Source: an uncultured Prevotella sp.
Lineage (GTDB): Bacteria > Bacteroidota > Bacteroidia > Bacteroidales > Bacteroidaceae
DNA length: 64,000 bases
Assembly (NCBI GenBank): GCA_946415755.1
Contig: CAMKTS010000005.1
Span: 1 to 64,000 of the forward strand
Direction: 5' to 3'
Every line of letters starts with the position of its first letter. Positions within the stretch are counted from its first letter, which is position 1. A program made the translations under genes and the position numbers. A model generated the notes under the pieces. That model did no database searches. It saw only the letters and a program-made list of their open reading frames with translations, and had not been told where the DNA came from. This document shows, piece by piece, positions 35,960-46,326 of the stretch.

Positions 35960-37030
35960 ATGTCAAGAATTAACAACCATCTGGTCATCATGGCTGGCGG
36001 TGTGGGAAGCCGTTTCTGGCCTATGAGCACTACAGAGAGACCCAAGCAGTTTATAGATGTGCTGGGAACTGGCAAATCACTGCTGCAATTGACCGTTGAC
36101 CGGTTCCAATCCATTGTGGATAACCAGAATATTTGGGTGGTAACAAACCAGAAATATGCTGACATCGTGGCAAGTCAACTGCCCGACATGCCTCAAGATC
36201 ATATTCTCTGCGAACCGTGTCGTCGTAATACGGCTCCGTGTATAGCCTATGTGTCGTGGAAAATTAAGTCGAAAGACCCGAAAGCCAACATCGTCGTGAC
36301 TCCCAGCGATCATGTGGTGACCGATACTGTTGAGTTCCGGCGTGTCATCGGTGAATGCCTGAAGTTCACGGCAGACAGTGATGCCATCGTTACTCTGGGT
36401 ATGAAGCCTACTCGACCGGAAACCGGCTATGGATATATCGAGGCCAACCTCTCAGCAAATTCGCTGCGCAACAAGGAAATCTTCCGTGTAGATTCCTTCC
36501 GTGAGAAACCGGATATTGATACGGCCAAACAATACATTGCAAAGAACAACTACTATTGGAATGCAGGCATTTTCATCTGGAATGTCAGTACCATAGTCAA
36601 CGCTTTCCGCATCTACCAGCCGACAATGGCAAAATTGTTCGAGAGCTTGTTGCCGGTCTATGGTACCGAGCAAGAACAGGAACGCATCAACCTCTTGTTC
36701 CCGGAGTGTGAGAATATCAGTGTCGACTATGCTATTATGGAAAAAGCAGAGGAGATTTTTGTCTGTCCTGCTGACTTCGGGTGGAGCGACCTCGGAACAT
36801 GGGGCTCGCTGCAACAGCTTTCAAAGCATGACCTCTACGGCAATGCCTGCATCGGCCCGGACATCACTGCAGTTGAGTCACATAATTGCATTGTGCATAC
36901 CACTCAGGAGAAAAAGGTGGTCATTCAAGGATTAGACGGATATATTGTGGCTGAAAACGATGACACGTTGTTAATATGTAAGCTTTCAGAGGAACAACGT
37001 ATCAAACAGTTCTCAGGACAAGGCAAATAA
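35960..37030 (+). CDS. manC: mannose-1-phosphate guanylyltransferase
   Basis: [25 protein letters not shown]; upstream of gmd/fcl. Confidence 0.92.
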   Translation: MSRINNHLVIMAGGVGSRFWPMSTTERPKQFIDVLGTGKSLLQLTVDRFQSIVDNQNIWVVTNQKYADIVASQLPDMPQDHILCEPCRRNTAPCIAYVSWKIKSKDPKANIVVTPSDHVVTDTVEFRRVIGECLKFTADSDAIVTLGMKPTRPETGYGYIEANLSANSLRNKEIFRVDSFREKPDIDTAKQYIAKNNYYWNAGIFIWNVSTIVNAFRIYQPTMAKLFESLLPVYGTEQEQERINLLFPECENISVDYAIMEKAEEIFVCPADFGWSDLGTWGSLQQLSKHDLYGNACIGPDITAVESHNCIVHTTQEKKVVIQGLDGYIVAENDDTLLICKLSEEQRIKQFSGQGK

Positions 37031-37088
37031 CAACGTCGATATCTCGAAATCCCCCAATCATATAATTCCGAAATTCCGAAAAAACAAT

Positions 37089-38183
37089 ATGAAAAAGATT
37101 GCTCTTATTACTGGTATTACAGGTCAGGACGGAAGCTATCTGGCAGAATTCCTGATAGAGAAAGGCTATGAAGTGCATGGACTGATGCGCCGTTCGTCTA
37201 GTTTTAATACAGGCCGTATTGAACACCTCTATTTGGATGAGTGGGTGCGCGACATGAAGAAGAAGCGCCTGGTGAACCTGCACTGGGCAGATATGACCGA
37301 TTCGTCGTCACTTATTCGCGTGATATCGAAAATTCGTCCTACAGAGATATATAACCTGGCAGCACAAAGTCACGTCAAGGTGTCTTTTGACGTTCCGGAA
37401 TATACGGCAGATACTGATGCCAATGGCGTACTTCGTCTATTGGAGGCGGTACGCATCTGTGGACTGGCAGACACCTGCCGCATTTATCAGGCCTCGACTT
37501 CGGAACTGTACGGTAAGGTGCAGGAGGTGCCACAGAGTGAGACGACTCCTTTCTACCCCCGCAGTCCGTATGCTGTTGCCAAGCTCTATGGTTTTTGGAT
37601 CATGAAGAACTATCGGGAGTCGTACAATATGTTTTGCTGCAACGGCATTCTCTTTAACCATGAGAGTGAGCGTCGTGGCGAGACCTTTGTAACCAGGAAG
37701 ATTACGCTGGCTGCTGCCCGTATTGCACAGGGCTATCAGGACAAGCTCTATCTGGGCAATCTGAACTCGCTGCGTGACTGGGGCTATGCCAAGGATTATA
37801 TCGAGTGCATGTGGCTCATTCTTCAGCAGCCAGAGCCTGATGACTTCGTAATAGCCACAGGAGAGTACCATACCGTTCGTGAGTTTGCCACCCTTGCCTT
37901 CAAAGAGGTGGGCATCGAACTGGAATGGCGTGGTGACGGAGTGGACGAGAAAGGTTACGACAAGACTACGGGTAAGTCACTTGTCGAGGTCGATCCCAAG
38001 TATTTCCGTCCTGCTGAAGTCGACCAGCTACTAGGTAACCCTGCCAAGGCAAAAGCCAAGCTGGGATGGAATCCGCAGAAGACCTCTTTCGAGGACCTCG
38101 TTAAGTTGATGGTTCGTCACGACATGAAGTTCGTGAAGAAACTATTCCTCAAAGCACAGATGGATAAAGAAGATGCTGAATAA
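37089..38183 (+). CDS. gmd: GDP-mannose 4,6-dehydratase
   Basis: [29 protein letters not shown]. Confidence 0.95.
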   Translation: MKKIALITGITGQDGSYLAEFLIEKGYEVHGLMRRSSSFNTGRIEHLYLDEWVRDMKKKRLVNLHWADMTDSSSLIRVISKIRPTEIYNLAAQSHVKVSFDVPEYTADTDANGVLRLLEAVRICGLADTCRIYQASTSELYGKVQEVPQSETTPFYPRSPYAVAKLYGFWIMKNYRESYNMFCCNGILFNHESERRGETFVTRKITLAAARIAQGYQDKLYLGNLNSLRDWGYAKDYIECMWLILQQPEPDDFVIATGEYHTVREFATLAFKEVGIELEWRGDGVDEKGYDKTTGKSLVEVDPKYFRPAEVDQLLGNPAKAKAKLGWNPQKTSFEDLVKLMVRHDMKFVKKLFLKAQMDKEDAE

Positions 38184-39342
38184 AGACAGTAAGATATACA
38201 TAGCAGGGCACCGAGGACTCGTGGGTTCTGCTATTTGGAACAACCTGTTGCAGCGAGAGTATACCAACCTGAGAGGTAGAAGCCACAAGGAACTCGACCT
38301 TACAGACCAGGTGGCTGTCAGGAAGTTTTTCGACGAGGAACGGCCCAATGCTGTTGTGTTGGCTGCAGCTTTTGTAGGTGGTATCATGGCCAACTCGCTT
38401 TATCGTGCAGACTTTATCATGATGAACATGAAGATTCAGTGTAATGTCATCAGTGAAGCCTATGCACATGGAGTGGAGAAACTGTTATTCCTCGGCTCTA
38501 CCTGCATATATCCGAAGAATGCCCCCCAGCCGATGAAAGAAGACTGCTTGTTGACATCGCCCTTGGAATATACCAATGAAGAATATGCTATTGCGAAAAT
38601 TGCAGGACTGAAGATGTGCGAAAGCTACAATCTGCAATACGGTACTAACTACATTGCAGTGATGCCCACCAACCTCTATGGTCCTAACGACAATTTCCAT
38701 CTGGAGAATAGTCATGTGATGCCAGCCATGATGCGTAAGGTGTATCTCGCAAAACTCATCCACGACGGTGCCTGGGACAAGATAGCTGTTGACCTCAATA
38801 AGCGTCCTGTTGAGGGTGTCACAGGCGAGGCTGGCAGAAACGACATCCTTGCGGTATTACGAAAGTATGGTATCTCAGATAATAAGGTGGTGCTTTGGGG
38901 AACAGGCACCCCGCTGCGCGAGTTCCTGTGGAGTGAGGATATGGCCGATGCCAGTGTCCACGTACTGCTGAACGTCAACTTTAGCGACATCATAGGCATG
39001 GAGAAATATAGCAGTGTCCATTATGGAACGAAAGCCGATGGAGCTGTAGACCGTAACCACAGCACTGGTCGTGGTGGTGCTATTCCCTCCTTGGGAGAAA
39101 TACGTAACTGCCACATCAATGTGGGTACGGGAAAGGAACTTACCATTCGTCAACTTTCGGAACTGGTCGTCAAGGCTGTGGGCTTTGAAGGAACGGTAGA
39201 ATTCGATGATACTAAACCTGACGGTACCATGCGTAAGCTCATAGATGTATCCAAACTACATTCACTGGGGTGGAAACATAAGGTGGATATCAACGAGGGG
39301 GTTCTGCGCTTGTTCAAGTGGTATCAGTCGAGCCTGCAATAG
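38173..39342 (+). CDS. fcl: GDP-L-fucose synthase
   Basis: [28 protein letters not shown]; after gmd. Confidence 0.95.
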   Translation: MLNKDSKIYIAGHRGLVGSAIWNNLLQREYTNLRGRSHKELDLTDQVAVRKFFDEERPNAVVLAAAFVGGIMANSLYRADFIMMNMKIQCNVISEAYAHGVEKLLFLGSTCIYPKNAPQPMKEDCLLTSPLEYTNEEYAIAKIAGLKMCESYNLQYGTNYIAVMPTNLYGPNDNFHLENSHVMPAMMRKVYLAKLIHDGAWDKIAVDLNKRPVEGVTGEAGRNDILAVLRKYGISDNKVVLWGTGTPLREFLWSEDMADASVHVLLNVNFSDIIGMEKYSSVHYGTKADGAVDRNHSTGRGGAIPSLGEIRNCHINVGTGKELTIRQLSELVVKAVGFEGTVEFDDTKPDGTMRKLIDVSKLHSLGWKHKVDINEGVLRLFKWYQSSLQ

Positions 39343-39394
39343 GGAGCCGCAGAGAACTCGATCAGTTGGGTGAATTGGTTTCTGAATAATAAAA

Positions 39395-39418
39395 GCCGTT
39401 GTCCCTGCAGACAACGGC
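39395..39418. terminator. bidirectional terminator between convergent genes
   Basis: gccgttgtc-cctgca-gacaacggc flanked by A/T. Confidence 0.75.
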
Positions 39419-39423
39419 CTTAA

Positions 39424-39636
39424 TTATTTAGTCTTGGGAAACACTTCTTCGGATAGTTCCTTGAAGAAGTCATATTCCAAAATGGCACTGATTCTCATCA
39501 GCAAACGCACGTCCAAACTTTTACGCTTGAAGATGTTGTAAACGTTTGTACGCTCACAAGGAATCTCTGATGCTAACCATGCAGCCGATTTCCCCTGCTT
39601 TCTCAAGATTTCTTCAATGTGCTTACCTATATTCAT
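39424..39636 (-). CDS. small XRE-like HTH protein
   Basis: 70 aa; KQGKSAAWLASEIPCERTNVYNIFKRKSLDVRLLMRIS. Confidence 0.65.
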   Translation of the reverse strand: MNIGKHIEEILRKQGKSAAWLASEIPCERTNVYNIFKRKSLDVRLLMRISAILEYDFFKELSEEVFPKTK

Positions 39637-39808
39637 ACGTCCTGCCAGTGTAAATAGTTTATACCACTCTATCTATTTCGGTTGCAAAGTTACACATTAA
39701 ATCTCAATATATCAGCACATTATTGTAGAAATTGTTTCGCCAACACTCATTTAAATGCACAACTGCCACTAAACAGGAGTTTGCTTGTTGAATGTTTTTG
39801 TATAAACG

Positions 39809-41116
39809 CTAACATTCCCGTTCCATTATCTCCATGCACATCCGTCCATTATGGTATGGACACTTCCAGAATCCAGCTTTGTCATCGGTGGTATTCAGCG
39901 TTCCATCAGGGTGGCGGCTCCAGAACCATTCACCATTTTGATAGTCTATTAGGTTGTCTTTGATGTACTGCCAGCATCGCTTTGCATTTACTAAAGCATC
40001 CTCATCATGGAAGTATTGGTAGAGATTTATCCAGCCGACAACATTCTCAGCCTGTACCCACCAATGCAAATCATCGTCAACATGTCCGGTGTCAAGATTT
40101 GCTTCGTGGATCATGGAGCCGTCGGTGCGTAGTCCTTTTTTACTGGCCTTGGCAACTATTCGGACGATAGGCTCTACCTTCTTCAATACGTCTTCATCGC
40201 CCAGCACCAGTGCAGCCTCATGCATCAACCACGAGCACTCAATGTCATGGCCGTAGCTTTCCAGCTGTCCGGCTCCTCGTGTCCAGTCCAAATCGAAGAA
40301 GAGGTCAAGATGATGAGTTTCAGGATTCAGAATCCTGTCTGTAAAGATGTCGATGAGATTGCGCAGGGAGGCTTCCACGCGTATGAGTGTCTCATAAGGT
40401 ACACTCACGCCGACAGGCAGCACTGAACCAATGGCTGGCACATAGTCACACGACTCCTGTGCATGCATCTCCTTCAGACATCTTAGCAGATTGGTGTAGG
40501 GTTCGATGATGTGCAGATGTGTGTTCTGTGACTTGGGATAATTGGCATCGAACTCCGAGAGTCGCATGTCAGCAATCTCTCCCCATTCTCGAGTACATGC
40601 TTCGATATAGCCATTAAATTTGCGGTCAAGGGCATGCTCCTCAATACAGTCATATAACTGTAGTGCATAGTCTAATGCCTCCCTGTCGCCCGTAGCACGT
40701 GCGTACTCCGTCAAGCCATAGATAGCGAAACCGATAGCATAGAACTGTTTCTTGGTGTCGAGTGGTCTGCCTTTATAGTCAACGCTCCAGTACACTCCAC
40801 CATATTCTTTGTCGATGAAGTGTTCCAAGATATATTCTTTGGCACGGGTTGCCATGTCTAGGTATTCAGAGAGGTGAGTAGTGGCAGGTGAGAGGTGGGA
40901 GAGCAACCGGTAGGCAGACGAAAACGTCCATAGGATACGGGCATTCAGGATGGCACCTTTCTCAGCCTCAGGATGCAGCATGCCACCGCCGTCCATGCGT
41001 CCGTAGAATCCGCCATTCTCACGGTCTATCATGTTGTCAATCCAGAAACGCAGGATGTTGTTTTCCAATACGTCTCGCATTTCACGTTTCATTTCTTGTA
41101 TCATATCAGTCTTCAA
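39809..41116 (-). CDS. AGE-family cellobiose 2-epimerase
   Basis: ENGGFYGRMDGGG; GGVYWSVDYKGRPLDTKKQFYAIGFAIYGL; next to GH130. Confidence 0.88.
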   Translation of the reverse strand: MKTDMIQEMKREMRDVLENNILRFWIDNMIDRENGGFYGRMDGGGMLHPEAEKGAILNARILWTFSSAYRLLSHLSPATTHLSEYLDMATRAKEYILEHFIDKEYGGVYWSVDYKGRPLDTKKQFYAIGFAIYGLTEYARATGDREALDYALQLYDCIEEHALDRKFNGYIEACTREWGEIADMRLSEFDANYPKSQNTHLHIIEPYTNLLRCLKEMHAQESCDYVPAIGSVLPVGVSVPYETLIRVEASLRNLIDIFTDRILNPETHHLDLFFDLDWTRGAGQLESYGHDIECSWLMHEAALVLGDEDVLKKVEPIVRIVAKASKKGLRTDGSMIHEANLDTGHVDDDLHWWVQAENVVGWINLYQYFHDEDALVNAKRCWQYIKDNLIDYQNGEWFWSRHPDGTLNTTDDKAGFWKCPYHNGRMCMEIMEREC

Positions 41117-42506
41117 CAGCTCGTATTTTCCTTAATTCTTCATTAATCTCCTTGATGCGCTCGGTGGTCAGGGGGTAGAACCATACGACACAAATAGATA
41201 GCAGGGCGACGCATGCTGGTATGAAGCTCATCAGCCACCACAAACAAGTCAATGCACTATCGGGCTGGACGACATTTCCTTGGGCCAACAGTTCTGGGTC
41301 GGTAACATAGCCAAATCCAGACAGCAGCCATAGGACAGCGGCACCACCGATGGCTCCGCCAAATTTCTGCGCCATCGATGATGACGAGAAGATGAGTCCC
41401 GTCGAAGCGGTCTTGAACTTCAGTTCAGCAAAGTCGGAAACGTCGGCATACATACTCCATACCAATGGTGACATGATACCTGTCAATATTGAAATCAGTA
41501 TCTGCGATATCAACATCAGCCAATAGCCTGTCGGCGTACAGGGAATGAAGAAAAACAACACGCTCAGCACCACCAGAGAGGCGTTGACGAGTATGAAGGT
41601 TGTCTTTTTGCCCAGATTGTTGGAGATGGGTACACATGAGGCTACGCCAACCATGTTGGAAACTTCTCCGATACCCAGGAACAGGCCAGCATAGAAGGCA
41701 AACATCATCCCAAAGAACACAAGACTGACGTGAGAACCGATAATGTCCTGGAAGAAATAGGCCACCGTAGCACCTCGAACGGTATTAAACAGGTTGAAAC
41801 AGAGTGCTGCTCCAATAAGCAGCCACCAAGGCTTGTTAGAAAGCAGGGCCTTGAAGTCACTGCCCACCGAAACGGTCGAGACGGTCTTTAGGTGCTCCTT
41901 GGTCATCGTGAAACAGAGAATAAACATCACGAAGCAGGCAGCAGCAATAGTCACCATGGCCCAAAACCATCCCCCTGGTGTGTTATATCCTCCCATCAGA
42001 TTGGTCAGAGGCTCCCATAGGAACAGCGAGATAAACGAACCGCCGTATGCAAAGAACATGCGGAACGACGAATAGACGGTTTTCTCATTGGAATCATCGG
42101 TCATGACACCGAGCATGGCACCATATGGTACATTGATGCCCGTATAGACGGTCATCATCAAAATATATGTAACATAGGCCCATATCAGCTTGCCTCCATA
42201 GTTCAGGTCAGGTGTGGTAAACAGCAGGATACCACAAATGCTGAAGAATGGAGCCACCCACAATAGGTAAGGACGGTACTTGCCCCATTTGGTATTGGTA
42301 CGGTCGGAAATAATACCCATCATAGGGTCTGAGACGGCATCCCAGATACGGGTGACGAGCACCAGTACGCCAGCATCCACCAGTGACAGGCCGAAGATAT
42401 TGCTATAGAAGAAGGGCAGGTAGTAGCTGAATATCTTCCAGAACATACTGGATGACATGTCGCCAAAGCCATAGCCGATTTTTTCTTTTAGGGTTGTTCT
42501 TGCCAT
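41106..42506 (-). CDS. MFS/GPH-family sugar transporter
   Basis: KIGYGFGDMSSSMFWKIFSYYLPFFYSNIFGLS; multi-TM. Confidence 0.88.
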   Translation of the reverse strand: MARTTLKEKIGYGFGDMSSSMFWKIFSYYLPFFYSNIFGLSLVDAGVLVLVTRIWDAVSDPMMGIISDRTNTKWGKYRPYLLWVAPFFSICGILLFTTPDLNYGGKLIWAYVTYILMMTVYTGINVPYGAMLGVMTDDSNEKTVYSSFRMFFAYGGSFISLFLWEPLTNLMGGYNTPGGWFWAMVTIAAACFVMFILCFTMTKEHLKTVSTVSVGSDFKALLSNKPWWLLIGAALCFNLFNTVRGATVAYFFQDIIGSHVSLVFFGMMFAFYAGLFLGIGEVSNMVGVASCVPISNNLGKKTTFILVNASLVVLSVLFFFIPCTPTGYWLMLISQILISILTGIMSPLVWSMYADVSDFAELKFKTASTGLIFSSSSMAQKFGGAIGGAAVLWLLSGFGYVTDPELLAQGNVVQPDSALTCLWWLMSFIPACVALLSICVVWFYPLTTERIKEINEELRKIRAVED

Positions 42507-42545
42507 AATAGAAGTATGATGAAGATTCTTTTAAGACCGGTAAGC

Positions 42546-43709
42546 CTACTTGCCGCGATTCTTGCGCACAAGTTTCTTGATGGTCTCGACCGAAGCAGCA
42601 GTGTAAAGACCGTCCTCCGGCGTGTTCATACAATAGTCCACCAACTTTTCAACTGTCGATGTAGCCACATGCATACGGGTATCGGCCGAGGCATAGTAGA
42701 TGAATACGCGTCCGTCATCATCAGCAATCCAGCCGTTGGCAAAAGCCACGTTCATAACATCCCCCAGGTACTCATCGCCTTCTGGCACCAGGAAGAAACC
42801 GCCAGGACGCGCAATAACCTTTGTGGGGTCGTCAAGTGCCGTCATGTACATATACAGCACATAGCGCAGGCCATCGGCCGTAGCCCTCACACCATGAGCC
42901 AGATGCAGCCATCCCTTGGCCGTCTTGATGGGGTGGGGGCCCTCACCGTTCTTCACCTCTGTTATGGTATGGTATTGGCGGGAGTAGATAATCTTTTCCT
43001 CTTTTATCTCGGCATGGGTGATGTCATCCACCAGTGCCCAACCGATACCGCCACCGCTTCCAGTATCAATAAACCCATCTTGCGGGCGTGTATAGAAAGC
43101 GTATTTCCCATCGACAAACTCTGGGTGTAGTACTACGTTGCGCTGTTGCGATTTCGTCTTCAGGTCGGGTAGGCGCTCCCAGGTCTTCAAGTCCTTAGTA
43201 CGGGCTATGGCTGCCGTAGCAGTGGCAGCACTGAGATTGCCAGGCTGTGAGTCGTCGTGACGCTCTGCACAGAATACGCCGTAGATCCAACCGTCTTCAT
43301 GGCGGGTGATACGCATGTCGTAGATGTTGGTGGCGGGAATCACATCATCGGGCATGGTGATAGGCTCCTCCCAGAAACGGAAGTTGTCCACACCGTTCGG
43401 ACTCTCTGCCACGGCAAAGAATGATTTGCGGTCGGCTCCCTCCACACGTACTACCAGCACGTATTTGCCATTCCATTTGATAGCTCCGCTGTTCAGCGTC
43501 GCATTCATCATGATACGCTGCATCAGGTAGGGATTGTCTTGCTCGTTGAAGTCGTATTTCCATTCCAGTGGCGTATGCTCGGCTGTCAGGATGGGGTTCT
43601 GATACTTCTCATAGATGCCGTTACCCCCTACTACGGGGTGATTCTTGCGCATCAGCAGTGCCTCGTGGCGAGCACGAAGTGCTTCTACTCTCTCTTGAAA
43701 ATTGCTCAT
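42546..43709 (-). CDS. GH130 4-O-beta-D-mannosyl-D-glucose phosphorylase
   Basis: KNHPVVGGNGIYEKYQNPILTAEHTP; adjacent to 2-epimerase and mannanase. Confidence 0.88.
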   Translation of the reverse strand: MSNFQERVEALRARHEALLMRKNHPVVGGNGIYEKYQNPILTAEHTPLEWKYDFNEQDNPYLMQRIMMNATLNSGAIKWNGKYVLVVRVEGADRKSFFAVAESPNGVDNFRFWEEPITMPDDVIPATNIYDMRITRHEDGWIYGVFCAERHDDSQPGNLSAATATAAIARTKDLKTWERLPDLKTKSQQRNVVLHPEFVDGKYAFYTRPQDGFIDTGSGGGIGWALVDDITHAEIKEEKIIYSRQYHTITEVKNGEGPHPIKTAKGWLHLAHGVRATADGLRYVLYMYMTALDDPTKVIARPGGFFLVPEGDEYLGDVMNVAFANGWIADDDGRVFIYYASADTRMHVATSTVEKLVDYCMNTPEDGLYTAASVETIKKLVRKNRGK

Positions 43710-43731
43710 AAATACTAATTGTTATTGCTTG

Positions 43732-44838
43732 TTATTCTTGTATGTCTTTTAGGAACAGGGTGTTCTCTGCCTCATATAGTTTCTTGAAGTCAGTAGCACA
43801 GGGCAACTCTGGAGAAGGAGCAAAATACTCCTCTTTATAGTTGCGCCATAGCAGGAAATAGCTGATAGGGTACTGGTCCATAATGGGTTTCAGTACGCGG
43901 GTGTACCATGTGGAGTCGGGCATGTTCTTCATTCCACACTCCGTGATGGCCAGCAGTTTTCCGTTTTTCTTGGCAAAGTCGCTGAGGAAAGCGAGGTCGG
44001 CCGTCAGCTGTGTCTTGAAGTCCTGCTCTGTGCCCCATTGGTATGAATCCTCGCCAATAAGTGTAACACGGTCATTGCCGGGATAACGTGCTATGAATCG
44101 CTCTTCCGTCCATTTTCCATCAAGGTTGGGTGAATAGCTCCACAGCAGGTTGTTGAGCTTGCGTGTCTTCAACTCGTCCTGCAGTAGATCCCATAGGCCA
44201 TGGAATTCATTGTCGCTGCAAAGTTTTTGTCCCCACCAGAACCACGAGCCGTTATTCTCATGCCAGGGACGGAAGATGATGGGTACGGGCTTGCCGTCTT
44301 CGGTCTTCAGTGTCAGCAGGAAGTCGCCCACCCTCTTCATCCACAGTTGGAACTTCTCAAACTGTGAGCCGCCAGGCAGAACGCTGGCCACCACCGTCGA
44401 GTCGGTGACATCCCAAGCTGTACCGCCAGTCAGCGGATTACGTGGATGCCAGCTGATAGTAACGATGCCGCCCCGCTTATGGTGGGCTATCAATTCGTCG
44501 TGAATACGTGTGAATGGCACGCTGTCGAGATTTTTCTCATCGCCCATCTCAATGCCTCCCAGGTCGAATCCCATTACGGCAGGATAGTCGCCAACGGTAG
44601 CCAGCACGTCGCTTTTCCCTAATTCTGGACGTTGCGGGTCTTCTATTCCCGACCATGTCACGCCATAGAACGGGTCATCCTGATGGCCTGCCATATAGCC
44701 TTTCTGCTGCAGTGCCTGCAAGCGCTCTGCCAGTTGCTCACTCGGTGTCTTCACCGTCTCACTCTTTTTTCCACAGGCTGCCATCATGATGGCTATACCT
44801 ATTATATAAATAACATGCTTCATATTCTCTTGTTTCAT
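43732..44838 (-). CDS. GH26 beta-mannanase, lipoprotein
   Basis: lipobox AAC; FRPWHENNGSWFWWG; ITECGMK. Confidence 0.9.
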   Translation of the reverse strand: MKQENMKHVIYIIGIAIMMAACGKKSETVKTPSEQLAERLQALQQKGYMAGHQDDPFYGVTWSGIEDPQRPELGKSDVLATVGDYPAVMGFDLGGIEMGDEKNLDSVPFTRIHDELIAHHKRGGIVTISWHPRNPLTGGTAWDVTDSTVVASVLPGGSQFEKFQLWMKRVGDFLLTLKTEDGKPVPIIFRPWHENNGSWFWWGQKLCSDNEFHGLWDLLQDELKTRKLNNLLWSYSPNLDGKWTEERFIARYPGNDRVTLIGEDSYQWGTEQDFKTQLTADLAFLSDFAKKNGKLLAITECGMKNMPDSTWYTRVLKPIMDQYPISYFLLWRNYKEEYFAPSPELPCATDFKKLYEAENTLFLKDIQE

Positions 44839-44845
44839 GATTGTT

Positions 44846-46144
44846 TTACTCTTTTACTCCCAATTCCTTCAACAGCCAGTTCTCCCATTCGTCCCACTGC
44901 TCTTGAAACCAGAAATGCCAGGTGGCCTGATAGGGAGAGATGGCTTTGGGGCCTTTTACGGTATTATATGTGGCGTATGCCGTAGTAGGAGGTACCACGT
45001 CATCGTTATAGCCAAACGAGAACCACCCATGCTGTCGGTCTGTTATCAGTCTTGCAAAGTTGACTCCATCATAATAGCGAGACATTTCTATCTGTTTCTC
45101 CTGTCCCTTCCCTTTGTTCCAGTAGAAGTAGTGTGGCCATCCGCATGCCACCCCCTTGAGTGCAGCCGTGTAGTCGCACATGGCAGCATGCACGGCACCA
45201 TAGCACGTTATCCGCTTGTCGAGGCCAGCTGTTGCCAGAGACAGAAAACCTCCCTGACTCGATCCCGTAACCCCTAGTTCTTTGCCGTTCCATGGTGTGT
45301 ACTGCTCAATATAGTCAAGTGCGCGGATGCAGCCCAGTACCACCCGCTTGTAATAGTTCTTGTCACGGTCATCCATCCCCGTCTCCCAATAGCCCATCAA
45401 TGCTCCGTTAAAGATGTTGTCATAAACTTTCTGCTCCATGGTCACAGGTATGCCATGAATGCCAATCTCCAAAGTGATTGCTCCTTGCGAGGCTGTATAT
45501 ACATCGCCGCCATAAGGGCGCACACCGGCTCCTGGCACGCGTAGCAGGGCGGGATATTTCCCTTCCTTCACGGGTACACAGAGAATTCCAAAGGTGCGCC
45601 AGTTCTGCTGAATATTCTGGAACGACACCTCATAGACGTTGACATCTGCCGTGCAGCGCTCTGGCAGCAATCGCTTGGTCGGGTTAAGCACTGTCTTGCG
45701 TGCTTCTGCAATGGCATTGCTCCAGAATGACTCAAAGTCGGCAGGCATTACCGTCGTAGGTTGTAGCTGTTCCGGTGAGAAGGCTGCGGCACAGGCTCCT
45801 TTGTATTCCTTGCCGTTGACATAGGCTTTCACGTCAACACGGTAGAAGCCTGGTTTCGTCATCTTTCCCTTTATCGTCAGTGTGCCGTCCTTCAGTACCA
45901 CTCCTTGTTTCTTGACGTCCTGATACATCTCTGGTCCTGCCTGATAGTCGATGGTGACATTGTCCAGCAATGTCGATGACTTGGTAACACTCACTTTGAA
46001 TACAGCGGTCTGCCCTACCTCATAGTGCCAGTCTTGATGGTCTGGTACTACGTTTACCTGAATGCCGGTTCCGATAATCTGGGCGGCAACTGGGCACATG
46101 CTCTGTAAAGCTGTGAGCAGTAGGAAAATACAGAATTTCTTCAT
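44846..46144 (-). CDS. acetyl xylan esterase-like (CE7)
   Basis: signal peptide; GVTGSSQGG nucleophile motif; start set at MKKFCIF. Confidence 0.85.
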   Translation of the reverse strand: MKKFCIFLLLTALQSMCPVAAQIIGTGIQVNVVPDHQDWHYEVGQTAVFKVSVTKSSTLLDNVTIDYQAGPEMYQDVKKQGVVLKDGTLTIKGKMTKPGFYRVDVKAYVNGKEYKGACAAAFSPEQLQPTTVMPADFESFWSNAIAEARKTVLNPTKRLLPERCTADVNVYEVSFQNIQQNWRTFGILCVPVKEGKYPALLRVPGAGVRPYGGDVYTASQGAITLEIGIHGIPVTMEQKVYDNIFNGALMGYWETGMDDRDKNYYKRVVLGCIRALDYIEQYTPWNGKELGVTGSSQGGFLSLATAGLDKRITCYGAVHAAMCDYTAALKGVACGWPHYFYWNKGKGQEKQIEMSRYYDGVNFARLITDRQHGWFSFGYNDDVVPPTTAYATYNTVKGPKAISPYQATWHFWFQEQWDEWENWLLKELGVKE

Positions 46145-46185
46145 ATTAGTATGGTTTTTAGTAATCATTCAGTTCAAAATCGTTG

Positions 46186-46193
46186 CAAAGTTA
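46186..46193 (-). promoter_or_regulatory. -7 box TAACTTTG upstream of the mannan operon
   Basis: matches TAnnTTTG. Confidence 0.55.
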
Positions 46194-46301
46194 GCACTAT
46201 TTTCTGAATTAATACGATACTATTTTGTCTAACTCATATACTTTTACAAAATGATATTTTTAAAAAAACTTAAAACACGCAGAATGCTTGTATAAAATAT
46301 G

Positions 46302-46309
46302 TATCTTTG
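46302..46309 (+). promoter_or_regulatory. -7 box TATCTTTG upstream of DUF6057 gene A
   Basis: matches TAnnTTTG, 17 nt before the ATG. Confidence 0.6.
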
Positions 46310-46326
46310 CAAAAAAATATAGAAGG

